Shown piece by piece: positions 1-8,656 of a stretch of DNA of 64,000 bases. A program made the translations under genes and the position numbers. This stretch comes from Niallia taxi. Lineage in GTDB: Bacteria > Bacillota > Bacilli > Bacillales > Cytobacillaceae. The stretch lies in contig NZ_CP102589.1 of assembly GCF_032818155.1 (NCBI RefSeq), positions 2,342,001 to 2,406,000 on the forward strand, read 5' to 3'. The stretch's first letter is position 1, and each line of letters begins with the position of its first letter. The notes under the pieces were generated by a model, which ran no database searches, had not been told where the DNA came from, and worked only from the letters and a program-made list of their open reading frames with translations.

Positions 1-231
1 TGCATCAGCGTTAACAATATCATCTGGTGTGATAACTGGGATATCTTTTGTTTCCTCCACATGGGCTTTCCATGCTGGATTTCCTTCAATGACGCTTTGT
101 GGTACTGTTTCTTCTACACGATAAATGGTAACATCTGCGCCGCTTTCTTTTGCTCCTTCAGCAGCCCACTGTGCAAGCAGATAATTAGTCCCTGTTGAAC
201 TGTAATAAACGATGGCCAATTTAACTGTCAT
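1..231 (-). CDS. WrbA-type NAD(P)H:quinone oxidoreductase (partial, N-terminal 77 aa)
   Basis: This is the N-terminal part of a flavodoxin-fold protein; the C-terminus lies beyond the window edge. The protein begins MTVKLAIVYYSSTGTNY, a first beta strand followed by an FMN phosphate-binding loop of the S-x-T-G-x-T type. The later stretch with PAW and DIVNADA fits the WrbA family, which reduces quinones by two electrons using NAD(P)H and FMN. The start is ATG at 231, preceded by AGGAGG-like sequence near 241-246. It lies 29 bases downstream of the aldehyde dehydrogenase and probably shares its transcript, which suggests a joint role in aldehyde and quinone detoxification (inference). A plain flavodoxin is less likely. 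Confidence 0.8.
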   Translation of the reverse strand, partial: MTVKLAIVYYSSTGTNYLLAQWAAEGAKESGADVTIYRVEETVPQSVIEGNPAWKAHVEETKDIPVITPDDIVNADA

Positions 232-260
232 TTTAAATTCCTCCTAATTCATGTAATAGC

Positions 261-1718
261 TTAAAATGGGTACTTGCGGAAATTCGTTTGCACAGAAATC
301 CATTTCGTAATCGTAAATTCTTCGACAATCCAGTCATTGCCGAATCGGCCCATACCACTTGCTTTAGTTCCACCAAAGGGAACGGTTGGACTATCGTTTA
401 CAGTCTGGTCGTTTATATGTGTCATGCCACTTTCTACTGCTAATCCAAGTGTTCGGCCCTTATCAAGATCATTTGTGAAGATAGCAGAGCTTAATCCATA
501 TTCTGTGTCGTTTGCGAGTTCAATTGCATGCTCATCTGAATCTGCTTTAATAATTGTCGAGATAGGTGCAAATAACTCCGTTTGTGCCAGCTTACTTCTA
601 TTATCTACATCAACAAACACAAATGGTGTTAATAAATTTCCAATCCTTTTGCCTTCAAGGGCCAATTTACAGCCTTCTGCTTTTGCTTCCTCAATGAAGG
701 ACATGGCTTTATCTGCTTGTCTTTCATTAATAAGAGGACCAATGATTGTTTTCGGATCCTTTGGGTCTCCGTATGGTACACTCTTAACCCTTGCGATGAA
801 CTTTTCAACAAATTCATCATACACATCCTTGTGAATAATCATCCGATTAATAATCATGCATATTTGTCCTTGGTGGATGAATTTCCCAAAGATTGCTGCA
901 TCAACAGCACGGTCTACATCTGCATCTGCCAATACAATGAATGGGTTATTGCCCCCAAGCTCAAGTGCCACTCGCTTCAGCATTTTGCCTGCTAATTCGC
1001 CGATATGCTTGCCGACAGGTGTGGACCCAGTAAAGCTAATAAGACCAGAATCTTTGCTTGTCAGCATTTCATCCCCAAGCTCCTGCAGGTCTGATTGAAT
1101 TACTTGGAGCACACCTTTTGGAAGTCCTGCAACCTCAAATGCTCTCGCAATTATAGAACCCCCGGCAAGCCCTGTCTGCAAATCCGGTTTATGTACAACA
1201 GCATTGCCAAGTGCTAAAGCAGGGGCAATTGTTCGCATAGATAAGTTCATTGGGAAGTTAAATGGAGAGATGGATGTAATAACACCTAGCGGCAGGCGGT
1301 ACACATAGTTTTTCTTTCCATCCTTTTCTGACATATCTCGGCTTTGGTCAATTTTATCAACAAGGTCGAAGGAAGCATCCAAATAAGCAAGGGTCAGGTC
1401 AAGCTCCACATTTGCTTTTATATTACTGCCGCCTGTTTCCTGTGAAATAATGGCGACAATTTCCTCTCTGTTGTTCTTTAAAAATTCACTTGCCTTTTTC
1501 AATATAGCAAGCCTTTCTGTGGGCGTTGTTTTCGCCCATTCCTTTTGTGCTGTTTTGGCGGATGAAAAAGCTCCATGAAGCTGATCGACAGTCGCAATAC
1601 TGAAAACAGTTATCGTTGACTGGTCATAAGGATTTTTGTCTTCAAAAGTTCTGCCTGTTTTCCCTTCCGTCCAGACACCATCAATAAAACTCTTATTCAG
1701 CTCTACAAAGCGTTCCAT
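261..1718 (-). CDS. aldehyde dehydrogenase (YfmT/benzaldehyde dehydrogenase-like)
   Basis: This 485-residue protein has the full NAD(P)-dependent aldehyde dehydrogenase fold and oxidises an aldehyde to the acid in the cytoplasm. Visible landmarks are Asn154 in SPFNFPM, Lys177 in VVHKPD, the glycine motif FTGSTPVG near 229-236, the general base Glu253 in LELGGNNP and the nucleophile Cys287 in GQICM. Length and the GQICMIINR context resemble the aromatic (benzaldehyde/vanillin) branch that includes B. subtilis YfmT; the substrate assignment is inference. It starts at ATG 1718 and is followed after 29 bases by the WrbA-type gene, so the two probably form an operon. All catalytic residues are present. 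Confidence 0.88.
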   Translation of the reverse strand: MERFVELNKSFIDGVWTEGKTGRTFEDKNPYDQSTITVFSIATVDQLHGAFSSAKTAQKEWAKTTPTERLAILKKASEFLKNNREEIVAIISQETGGSNIKANVELDLTLAYLDASFDLVDKIDQSRDMSEKDGKKNYVYRLPLGVITSISPFNFPMNLSMRTIAPALALGNAVVHKPDLQTGLAGGSIIARAFEVAGLPKGVLQVIQSDLQELGDEMLTSKDSGLISFTGSTPVGKHIGELAGKMLKRVALELGGNNPFIVLADADVDRAVDAAIFGKFIHQGQICMIINRMIIHKDVYDEFVEKFIARVKSVPYGDPKDPKTIIGPLINERQADKAMSFIEEAKAEGCKLALEGKRIGNLLTPFVFVDVDNRSKLAQTELFAPISTIIKADSDEHAIELANDTEYGLSSAIFTNDLDKGRTLGLAVESGMTHINDQTVNDSPTVPFGGTKASGMGRFGNDWIVEEFTITKWISVQTNFRKYPF

Positions 1719-1904
1719 TATTTACACCTCGGTTTTTAGAAATTTCATGACATGATATTTTAGCCAATTTTATCTTTAATATTCTACCCGATGATAGATA
1801 GGACAAACATGCTATCGTGAATGGAGAGAGGCCATATAACAAGTAAGAGTGTTCAGTTATACTCTGCATAAGCTGTCATTCTTGCACCATAATAAAGATG
1901 AATA

Positions 1905-1940
1905 CATAAAAAAATCCCCATCCAATAATGGAGAAGGGGA
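1905..1940 (-). terminator. terminator of the marR-type gene
   Basis: Read on the minus strand, a TCCCC/GGGGA stem (1915-1919 with 1936-1940) with internal TCCA/TGGA pairing is followed by seven T residues. It lies 11 bases past the MarR stop codon. Confidence 0.75.
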
Positions 1941-1950
1941 ATAGGAACAA

Positions 1951-2367
1951 TTATAATACGTTATCAATCTTTTTTAATAACGAAATTAATTGTTTTCTTT
2001 CATCGTCTGTCAGATTTTTCGTAAGCTCTTTGTTTAATTCATCTAAAACAAATTGAATATGGGGATATACTTGAATCGCTTTTTCTGTTGGAAATAGCTC
2101 GTTAGCTCTGCGATCGCTTTCAGAGGTTTCTTTCCGAATATAACCTGCCTTTTCGAGCTGGCTGACAGAACGGGCTGTTGTTGCTTTATCATATTTTAAT
2201 TTAGATGTAAGCTCATCCTGATTGATTCCAGGACTTTGAATAATCCATTTTAAAAAGGCATATTGTCCACCATTGCCGATGTTATAATTTTTGAACGCCT
2301 TTAATAAATATTTTTGATTTTGTCTATGGATGACAGAAATCAGTCTGCCTAAAGGAGCTTCCTTCAA
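1951..2367 (-). CDS. MarR family transcriptional regulator
   Basis: This 138-residue winged-helix regulator has the MarR layout: an N-terminal dimerisation helix, a helix-turn-helix around residues 50-75 (QDELTSKLKYDKATTARSVS) and a wing with ETSESDRRANEL, the conserved D-x-R-A segment. The start is a TTG at 2367; an AAGTGAG-like sequence upstream can act as ribosome binding site. It is divergent from the MFS exporter, with a 92-base gap holding a near-perfect palindrome, the usual arrangement in which a MarR protein represses itself and an exporter until a ligand binds. The ligand cannot be told from sequence. Confidence 0.88.
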   Translation of the reverse strand: MKEAPLGRLISVIHRQNQKYLLKAFKNYNIGNGGQYAFLKWIIQSPGINQDELTSKLKYDKATTARSVSQLEKAGYIRKETSESDRRANELFPTEKAIQVYPHIQFVLDELNKELTKNLTDDERKQLISLLKKIDNVL

Positions 2368-2430
2368 ATTTGTTCAACTCACTTAAATGTTTTTAATGTT
2401 GCTTCTATTTATAGATTACATTACAATAAA

Positions 2431-2450
2431 TTTGTTGCGTACGCAACTAA
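2431..2450. promoter_or_regulatory. palindromic operator, probable MarR site
   Basis: The core GTTGCGTACGCAAC (2434-2447) is a perfect 14-base palindrome, and the symmetry extends to 2431-2450 with one mismatched pair. It lies just upstream of the exporter start in the gap shared with the divergent MarR gene, so it is the obvious candidate operator. Confidence 0.7.
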
Positions 2451-2468
2451 TGGATTGAGGTGGTTGTA

Positions 2469-3920
2469 TTGAAAAATGGTCAGCATGGCATTAATGGTCA
2501 TGAAAAACGCTGGACTATTTTAATTATTTTAAACTTATTTACGTTTATGTCGACATTAGACGGCAGTATCGTCAATGTTGCTCTTCCAACAGTCTCAAAA
2601 GAGCTTGCATTGCCGCTCGCACAATCTCAATGGATTGTCAGCAGTTATTTAATGATGATATGTACAGCGATATTGTTCTTTGGAAAGCTAGGAGATATTT
2701 TTGGCAAAATTAAAATTTTCAAGCTTGGTTCGATTATTTTCATCATAGGTTCGTTTTTGTGCGGATTTAGTGATTCTCTTATGCTTTTAATTCTTTCTCG
2801 TGTTGTACAGGCAATCGGTGCTGCTATGACGATGGCGAACAACCAAGGAATTGTCACAGAAGTTTTTCCGCCAAAGGAAAGGGGAAAAGCGCTTGGATTA
2901 ATTGGCACATTTGTTTCATTAGGAAGTATTGCTGGACCTAGTCTTGGCGGTATTATTCTTTCAAGCCTTGGCTGGGAATACATATTCTGGCTGAACGTGC
3001 CGATTGGCATTATTGCCATCATAATTGCCTGGAAGTTGCTGCCGAAAGATACAACAGTAACAAAAGTGAAAATCGATGTTTCAGGAAGTATCTTGTTTGC
3101 CTTGGCAGTATTGTTTCTGTTTTCAAGTCTGTTGTTAGGACAGCAATACGGCTATTCTAATATTTATATCCTGATGTCTGTTGTTTTAGGGGTTATTCTA
3201 TTTGTCTTCTTCATACTTGTAGAACGGAAGGCAGAAAATCCAATGCTCTCATTTTCCCTTTTTAAAAATTCACTTTTCTCGATTAGTATTTTATGTGGAT
3301 TTTTAGTATTTGTCGCCAATTTTTGCTTCAACATTCTGGCACCATTTTACACTCAGGACATTTTAGGATTATCGCCGCTTCATGCAGGCTATATCCTCAT
3401 GCTGTTTCCAATTGCAATGGCAATTATTGCACCGATTAGTGGAGCGCTTTCTGATAAGATTGGCGGACAGATCATTACCTTTGTTGGATTAATCTTAATG
3501 ATTGTGGCACAAATTGGCTTAACATTTCTTCATGAAGGCAGCACAATCATTACATTATCATGTTTAATCGTGCTGCTTGGGATAAGCACAGGCTTGTTCC
3601 AATCTCCTAATAATTCATTAGTAATGTCGACAGTTGACCGTAAACAGCTGGGAATTGCCGGAAGCATTAATTCTCTAGTCAGAAATTTAGGAATGGTTGT
3701 TGGTATTTCTGTGGCGACGAGCACGTTATTTTCTGTTATGAGCATCCAGGCAGGTTATCGTGTGACAGCATTGATACCAGACAGACCGGATATTTTCCTA
3801 GCAGGTATGCATGTCGTCTTTATTGGCTCAAGCATTCTGTGCTTTATCGGGGCCATACTAACGGGTGTGCGCCTGTATTCGTCAAGAAAATCACTGAAAG
3901 AAAGAGAAAAAACTGCATAA
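2469..3920 (+). CDS. MFS drug exporter, DHA2 family (14 TM)
   Basis: This proton-driven multidrug exporter has 483 residues from the preferred start. The motif STLDGSIVNVALPTV in TM1 is typical of DHA2 (14-helix) exporters such as LmrB, and the motif A-like loop GKLGDIFGKIK lies between TM2 and TM3. Later comes AGPSLGGIILSSLGW, the motif C-type antiporter segment. A GTG at 2460 gives three more residues, but GAGGTGG at 2457-2463 sits at the right distance from the TTG at 2469, so that start is chosen. The gene is divergent from and probably repressed by the MarR protein. The drug spectrum is unknown. Confidence 0.88.
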   Translation: MKNGQHGINGHEKRWTILIILNLFTFMSTLDGSIVNVALPTVSKELALPLAQSQWIVSSYLMMICTAILFFGKLGDIFGKIKIFKLGSIIFIIGSFLCGFSDSLMLLILSRVVQAIGAAMTMANNQGIVTEVFPPKERGKALGLIGTFVSLGSIAGPSLGGIILSSLGWEYIFWLNVPIGIIAIIIAWKLLPKDTTVTKVKIDVSGSILFALAVLFLFSSLLLGQQYGYSNIYILMSVVLGVILFVFFILVERKAENPMLSFSLFKNSLFSISILCGFLVFVANFCFNILAPFYTQDILGLSPLHAGYILMLFPIAMAIIAPISGALSDKIGGQIITFVGLILMIVAQIGLTFLHEGSTIITLSCLIVLLGISTGLFQSPNNSLVMSTVDRKQLGIAGSINSLVRNLGMVVGISVATSTLFSVMSIQAGYRVTALIPDRPDIFLAGMHVVFIGSSILCFIGAILTGVRLYSSRKSLKEREKTA

Positions 3921-3924
3921 AGCA

Positions 3925-3952
3925 AAGGCACTTGATAAAAGTCAAGTGCCTT
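3925..3952. terminator. bidirectional terminator between exporter and histidine kinase
   Basis: An 11-base perfect stem AAGGCACTTGA/TCAAGTGCCTT with a six-base loop lies between two convergent genes; flanking T and A runs are short. Confidence 0.75.
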
Positions 3953-3969
3953 GTTTCGTATATATAAGC

Positions 3970-5034
3970 TTATTGTAAGGGAAGCTTGATTGTGAAGGCA
4001 GTTCCCTTATTTATTTCACTTTTCACGGTTATTTTTCCTTTATGCATTTCGAGAATTTTTTTGGTGATGGATAATCCTAATCCGCTGCCGCCGTTTTGTC
4101 TGTTTCGTGATATGTCTGCTTTATAGAAGCGTTCGAAAATTCTCGCTTGAACAGCTTCTGTCATACCGATACCAGTATCTTTAATCGTTACAATCGCACT
4201 GTCATTTTCCTTCAGCAGCGTTACTATTATATTCCCATTTTCAGGGGTGAATTTAATACTGTTATGAATAAGATTTATCCATACCTGCTCTAGTAAATCC
4301 TCATCTGCATGAATCGAGATATTTTCTAATTCAATTTGAGTATCAATGCATTTTGCGGTCCATTGTGGTTCACATGCAAGGATTACCCGCCGAATCTGAC
4401 GGTCAAGACGATATTGTTTAGGCTCAAACGGCGTTTTTTCTGATTCTAATGATGTTAGCTTTAAGAGATTTTCACTTAACTTGGAGAGCCGCAAGCTTTC
4501 TGTTTTTATAATTTGCAGATAATGATTTTTTTCCTTTTTTGTTAAATCTTCATTATTTAATGCTTCAGCAAAGCCGATAATAGAGGTAAGCGGTGACTGG
4601 ATTTCATGGGAAACATTTGAAATGAATTCCTGACGCATTTGCTCCATTTCTCCTAATTCTGTTGCCATATGCTGCATGCTCTCAATTATGCCGTGATAGG
4701 GATGGTTTCGTTGTACTTGTTGACCGTAAAAAGACAAATCTATATTAAAATTCCCTTGTGCCATCTGTTCAAATGCATAAATCATAGGGGAGAAAAACTT
4801 GCGCTGTCTGTTTTGGACCCCCTTAATACGGCTAATGCAAGTAATTCCGAGCATGACGGATAAAATAACAAGCAACGTATTAATTACTTGTTTCCACACT
4901 AGAGAAATCGACCAGCTATAATGAGTAAATAACCAGGAGGTGAAGGAAAAGACTAATAAGGAGGCAAGAATAATAATTAGGAAAATTAAAGCGAAACCAC
5001 CGATATGTAGTAATGCTTTCCACAACTTCTTCAT
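3970..5034 (-). CDS. sensor histidine kinase of the ABC-exporter operon
   Basis: This 354-residue membrane kinase has two N-terminal transmembrane helices (about 12-34 and 50-68) with only some 15 residues outside between them, so it lacks a real extracellular sensor domain. The phospho-accepting His143 lies in SNVSHEIQSPLTS. Further on are the N box (LIHNSIKFTPENG), G1 (DTGIGM) and G2 (GSGLGLSI), so the kinase core is complete. The start ATG overlaps the response regulator stop by four bases, giving translational coupling. Kinases with such short loops next to ABC exporters often sense the transporter or membrane stress (family knowledge); that role here is inference. Confidence 0.88.
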   Translation of the reverse strand: MKKLWKALLHIGGFALIFLIIILASLLVFSFTSWLFTHYSWSISLVWKQVINTLLVILSVMLGITCISRIKGVQNRQRKFFSPMIYAFEQMAQGNFNIDLSFYGQQVQRNHPYHGIIESMQHMATELGEMEQMRQEFISNVSHEIQSPLTSIIGFAEALNNEDLTKKEKNHYLQIIKTESLRLSKLSENLLKLTSLESEKTPFEPKQYRLDRQIRRVILACEPQWTAKCIDTQIELENISIHADEDLLEQVWINLIHNSIKFTPENGNIIVTLLKENDSAIVTIKDTGIGMTEAVQARIFERFYKADISRNRQNGGSGLGLSITKKILEMHKGKITVKSEINKGTAFTIKLPLQ

Positions 5035-5711
5035 ATTAACTCCAGACGATAGCCTAATCCTCGTATCGTGCTAATTTTGAATTGATGTTTATCCTCTAAA
5101 AATCTTGCTCTTAATCTTTTAATATGAACATCAACTGTTCTTTCATCCCCCTCATAATCAAAGCCCCAAATGTCCTCAATCAGCTCATCACGTGAATACG
5201 TTTTGCCTGGCTGCGATGCCAGCTTAAAAAGAAGCTCAAATTCCTTTAAAGGCAGCGTGCAGGATTTATTATCCATCCAAACTTCAAAGGTTTTACGATC
5301 AAGGATAACTTCACCAATTTGTAATTTTTGTGAGGCGACGATTTTATAACGTTTTAATAGTGTTTTAACCCTTGCAGTTAGCTCAGGTGGATCAAAGGGC
5401 TTCACTAAGTAATCATCTGTACCTAGCTCAAAGCCCTTCACTTTTTGAGCTGTTTCTCCTTTTGCTGTCAGCATAAGGATTGGTAATTCCTCTGGATAAT
5501 ATTTGCGAATTTCCTTGCAAACAGACCAGCCATCCATATTTGGCATCATAATATCCAAAATCACTAAATCAACCTTTTCTGTATCAAGGAGTGTTAAAGC
5601 TTTCTTGCCATCAGAAGCACTGAGAACTTCCCAGCCCTCCTTGCTTAGAAACACCTCTAATAATTCTCTTATATATGGGTCATCATCTACGACCATTATT
5701 CTTGTTAACAT
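5031..5711 (-). CDS. OmpR/PhoB-type response regulator
   Basis: This 226-residue two-domain regulator has a receiver domain (about 4-115) with acidic residues D10-D11, phospho-acceptor Asp53 in VILDIMMP and Lys104 in YLVKPFDPP, then a winged-helix DNA-binding domain (about 130-225) with the RTVDVHIKRLR recognition region. It is cognate to the kinase it overlaps and follows the ABC permease by 38 bases. Regulators of this family bind direct repeats as tandem dimers; a 7-base direct repeat with 11-base period upstream of the ABC genes is a good candidate target, which would make the operon autoregulated. Confidence 0.9.
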   Translation of the reverse strand: MLTRIMVVDDDPYIRELLEVFLSKEGWEVLSASDGKKALTLLDTEKVDLVILDIMMPNMDGWSVCKEIRKYYPEELPILMLTAKGETAQKVKGFELGTDDYLVKPFDPPELTARVKTLLKRYKIVASQKLQIGEVILDRKTFEVWMDNKSCTLPLKEFELLFKLASQPGKTYSRDELIEDIWGFDYEGDERTVDVHIKRLRARFLEDKHQFKISTIRGLGYRLELI

Positions 5712-5749
5712 TCGTATACTCCCTTTTAAATAGGATATGTCATCTTACC

Positions 5750-6541
5750 TTATCGATTTTTTTCTGAACGTGCAAACAGGATTGTACCAATTACAGAAAA
5801 AATCAGGATAAAGCAGACAATGACTATTAAGTCGAGTGCTGGATTAAACAGCACAATTTCATTATAAATGGGATCCCCCCAATAAAAAACTGCTCTAGCT
5901 AAATCTACACAGTAGGTCATCGGCATAATATGTGCCAAAAAACCGAGTATTCCTGTTGAATGATTAACAGGTATTAATGCTCCGGATAAAAACATTTGTG
6001 GCATCGTTATGAGCATGGAGCCAATATCGGCCACTTTGCTGTCAGTGATAAAGCTGATAAAGAAAATTCCTAATGCAGCACCGACAAGACTGAAGAGGGG
6101 GGACAGCAGCAAGAGCCAAACAAACGACATTCCACCAAGCGGGATTTGCAGAACTAATGCAACTGCTATAATACCAATTAACATCACCATGCTTGAAAAG
6201 GCTGTCCCAATCATTTTCCCTAATACAATCGAATATCTCGAAATGGGCGAAACGAATAGTTCTTGCGTAAAGTTAGAGCTTCTTTCTTCCACAAGCTGGC
6301 TCATTCCGCTAACGGATGATTGAAACATGGAATTGACAATCATGCCAATCAGCATGAACTGCATAAAATTATAACCTACATTGCCGGCGAGATTTTGCGA
6401 CATGCTCCCGCCAAGAATGCCAATAAAGATAATTGGGAATATAATGCTTATCGCAATATATACGGGATTTCGGATTACCCGGATGAGCTCCCTGCCAATG
6501 ATAGCTGCAACAGCATTAAATTCTCTGCTAATTACCGACAT
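5750..6541 (-). CDS. ABC-2 type exporter permease
   Basis: This 263-residue integral membrane protein has about six hydrophobic helices and belongs to the ABC-2 permease group that pairs with DrrA-like ATPases. The segment VEERSSNFTQELFVSPISR (near residue 80) is the conserved cytoplasmic coupling region and SGALIPVNHSTG follows before the last helices. A GTG at 6553 would add four residues, but AGGAAGGTG fits the ATG at 6541 better. The start overlaps the ATPase stop by 14 bases. Together the two form a drug or lipid exporter; the cargo is not apparent. Confidence 0.85.
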   Translation of the reverse strand: MSVISREFNAVAAIIGRELIRVIRNPVYIAISIIFPIIFIGILGGSMSQNLAGNVGYNFMQFMLIGMIVNSMFQSSVSGMSQLVEERSSNFTQELFVSPISRYSIVLGKMIGTAFSSMVMLIGIIAVALVLQIPLGGMSFVWLLLLSPLFSLVGAALGIFFISFITDSKVADIGSMLITMPQMFLSGALIPVNHSTGILGFLAHIMPMTYCVDLARAVFYWGDPIYNEIVLFNPALDLIVIVCFILIFSVIGTILFARSEKNR

Positions 6542-7499
6542 ACTGTTTGTCACCTTCCTGCATTTTTATTAAATCAACATATGCCTCTTCAAGCGAAGGA
6601 ACTCTGATTTCCAGTTTTGTTAATGGTGTCTTGATTTGCTGCAACAGGCTATGTGGTGTTTTTTGATCATAATAGACTTTAACGCCATGCTCCCATTCTT
6701 TATAATCGCAGAAATTTGTTGCAAGCTCCTCTATTAGCTGTTTCCTGTTGGCTGCGTCCAAGTTCATCGTTTTTTTGACGAGAAGATGGTTTTTTATTTC
6801 TTCAGGCGTTCCTGCTAACGCGATTTTGCCTTTATTAATGATACAGACACGATCTGCACCTTCAGCTTCCTCTAAATAATGGGTAGTAAGGAAAATCGTA
6901 ATATTCTCCTTTTGTCGGATATGCTGCAAGTATTCCCATAATGACCTGCGGCTTTCCGCATCAAGCCCCTGTGTTGGCTCATCAAGAAACAAAATCTTTG
7001 GATTATGCATTAAACTGCGGATTATCTCAAGCTTTCGTTTCATACCCCCAGAGAATGTTTTTAGCTTTTTGAATAACTGGTCTTTCAAGCCAACCATTTC
7101 TGCCAGTTCTGCAACTCTTTCTTTATAGGCATTTGGCATCATCCGATATAACGGTCTATATGGATGTATCCCATAAATACTCACATGGAGGCGGATATTT
7201 TCTTCTGCTGTTAGTTCATAATCCAAGCTAGGATTTTGAAAAAGTATGCCAATTTGCTGCCGGACTTTTCTTGCATCCGTTTCTAAATCAGCACCAGCAA
7301 TTTTAACAACACCGCTTGTTTTTGAAAGGGTTGTTGTCAGGATAGAAATAGTCGTTGTTTTGCCAGCACCATTAGGACCTAAAAAAGCGAAGAACTCACC
7401 AGGATCCACAGAAAAACTGATTCCATTTACGGAAGGCTCTTTCGCTCTTTTGTATTTTTTTGTTAATTGCTCGACTTGAATAATTGGTTCCACCTTCAT
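6528..7499 (-). CDS. ABC exporter ATP-binding protein (DrrA-like)
   Basis: This 323-residue ATPase has Walker A GPNGAGKTTT (41-50), Q loop near 88, signature FSGGMKRK (149-156), Walker B ILFLDEP (169-175) and the switch His in TTHYLEE, followed by a C-terminal extension of about 90 residues of the DUF4162 kind found in DrrA-type exporters. The open frame runs to 7679 but homology begins at MKVEP, and GGGAGG sits directly upstream; the exact start may be ATG 7499 or the GTG two codons later. It is the first gene of a four-gene operon: ATPase, permease, response regulator, kinase. Confidence 0.88.
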   Translation of the reverse strand: MKVEPIIQVEQLTKKYKRAKEPSVNGISFSVDPGEFFAFLGPNGAGKTTTISILTTTLSKTSGVVKIAGADLETDARKVRQQIGILFQNPSLDYELTAEENIRLHVSIYGIHPYRPLYRMMPNAYKERVAELAEMVGLKDQLFKKLKTFSGGMKRKLEIIRSLMHNPKILFLDEPTQGLDAESRRSLWEYLQHIRQKENITIFLTTHYLEEAEGADRVCIINKGKIALAGTPEEIKNHLLVKKTMNLDAANRKQLIEELATNFCDYKEWEHGVKVYYDQKTPHSLLQQIKTPLTKLEIRVPSLEEAYVDLIKMQEGDKQYVGN

Positions 7500-7542
7500 T
7501 CCTCCCTCTGTTTTGTATATGACACAGAATAAAAGAGGAATG

Positions 7543-7560
7543 TGAACGGAGTATGAACGG
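7543..7560 (-). promoter_or_regulatory. direct repeat, candidate response-regulator site
   Basis: TGAACGG occurs at 7543-7549 and again at 7554-7560, exactly 11 bases apart (CCGTTCA twice on the minus strand), 44 bases upstream of the ABC operon. One helical-turn direct repeats are the usual form for OmpR-family regulators. A TTCACA -35-like hexamer (7540-7545 on the minus strand) overlaps the gene-proximal repeat. Confidence 0.5.
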
Positions 7561-7972
7561 ATGAAATATAATAAATTATCCATATTTACTAAATCAGAAA
7601 AAAGAAATAGGAGAGGAATAATACCATTTTTGTACAGGTATGCTTTTGCAGGCGACGGCATATCCAGCAAATTCGGCAATTGGTAACAGACTAATGAAGA
7701 GAAAGCAGCCCTAAATGTCCATACAAAAAAATAAATATCTTGGGCTGTTTTATGTTTAATAAGCTCATTTTCACATAATAAATAGGATGCAGAGGAAAGG
7801 GGAGTACTGCTATTTTAAAATGAAGAGGAGACAGGTTCCGTTTTTTCTACATGGCTGAGATAAGGAAATAGTACAAACAGACTGCAGCTTTTGGCAGGAC
7901 AAACTAGTATGCGAGGTTGGTTAAGGTATAATACAGAATTTTATCCTTATACTATTTGCCTTTTAGATTATT
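7561..7972. other. intergenic stretch without a convincing gene
   Basis: About 410 bases between the ABC operon promoter and the acetyltransferase. The ATPase frame stays open to 7679 but lacks a ribosome site and conserved residues there. AGCAGCCC near 7705 and GGGCTGTTTT near 7741 could pair across a long loop as a weak terminator for the acetyltransferase. Nothing else stands out. Confidence 0.4.
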
Positions 7973-8512
7973 TTAGAACACTTTATACCAATACAATGTT
8001 TTGTCTATATTCGGGTTGAAAGCATTCTTTAGTGAATCAACTCCGCCGAGCTCCATTCCTTGTTTTAAATAGAATCTGCAGGCTAGAAGATTGTCATCCT
8101 GTGCTTCGAGAGAAATTCCACGTAGTCCTGCAGATAATGCCCAGTCTTCAGCTTTAGCAAAAAGTACTTTACCGACACCGGTTTGTCGGAATTTTTTACA
8201 TACAGCAATATTTTCGATATAACAAAATTTATTCCAATCCTTTATAAGACGAATTTGCCCAACATATTCACCGTTGATAAAGGCTAGAAACATAGCTTTG
8301 TCGTTATTTTGGATATAATCATGCCAAGGAAGCGTATCATCCGGAAATTTAGTATATTTTGTCTGCTCATAAAGCTCTTCTTGAAGAGACCAAACACCAT
8401 TCATAAGGGAAGGGACGAGGCGGCCAATTATTGGAAAGACTTCATTTGTTTTATTAATATTGCTGATATGCTGTGGTTGTAATGGTAAAACAGTAATCTG
8501 CTGAAATGTCAT
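7973..8512 (-). CDS. GNAT acetyltransferase, streptothricin acetyltransferase-like
   Basis: This 179-residue GNAT enzyme transfers an acetyl group from acetyl-CoA to an amine. The acetyl-CoA loop is KFRQTGVGKVLFAKA, preceded by the strand CYIENIAVCK, and the C-terminal part DNLLACRFYLKQGM is motif B. The order of motifs and the closing LYWYKVF resemble SatA-type streptothricin acetyltransferases of Bacillus, but substrate specificity is inference and a general N-acetyltransferase is possible. The ATG at 8512 is chosen because GGGGAG lies seven bases upstream; the frame could open five codons earlier. It stands alone, with its own upstream gap. Confidence 0.75.
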   Translation of the reverse strand: MTFQQITVLPLQPQHISNINKTNEVFPIIGRLVPSLMNGVWSLQEELYEQTKYTKFPDDTLPWHDYIQNNDKAMFLAFINGEYVGQIRLIKDWNKFCYIENIAVCKKFRQTGVGKVLFAKAEDWALSAGLRGISLEAQDDNLLACRFYLKQGMELGGVDSLKNAFNPNIDKTLYWYKVF

Positions 8513-8602
8513 CGTATTACTCCCCATTGTGTTATTTCCTACATAATAACACCCTTTTAATGTACAAAGTGCAAATAAATTGAAATTTCCCGTTATTTAA
8601 AA

Positions 8603-8639
8603 CAAAAAAAGAAGACACCAGTTAGCTGTCCGGTGTCTT
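8603..8639 (-). terminator. terminator of the GGDEF gene
   Basis: Read on the minus strand, AAGACACC (8632-8639) and GGTGTCTT (8612-8619) form a stem with a 12-base loop, followed by a run of seven T. It sits 18 bases past the stop codon. Confidence 0.8.
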
Positions 8640-8656
8640 GCTAATAAATAATAAAA

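Noticed and set aside
274..834. 186-residue frame antisense to the aldehyde dehydrogenase
   Set aside because: The aldehyde dehydrogenase with all catalytic residues lies on the other strand; the antisense frame has no recognisable features.
1785..1815. Possible inverted GATAG/CTATC operator upstream of the aldehyde dehydrogenase
   Set aside because: Arms are only five bases with an unequal spacer; not distinguishable from chance.
7500..7679. 60-residue upstream extension of the ABC ATPase
   Set aside because: No ribosome site; the Walker domain starts after MKVEP and the extension covers the probable promoter and regulator repeats.
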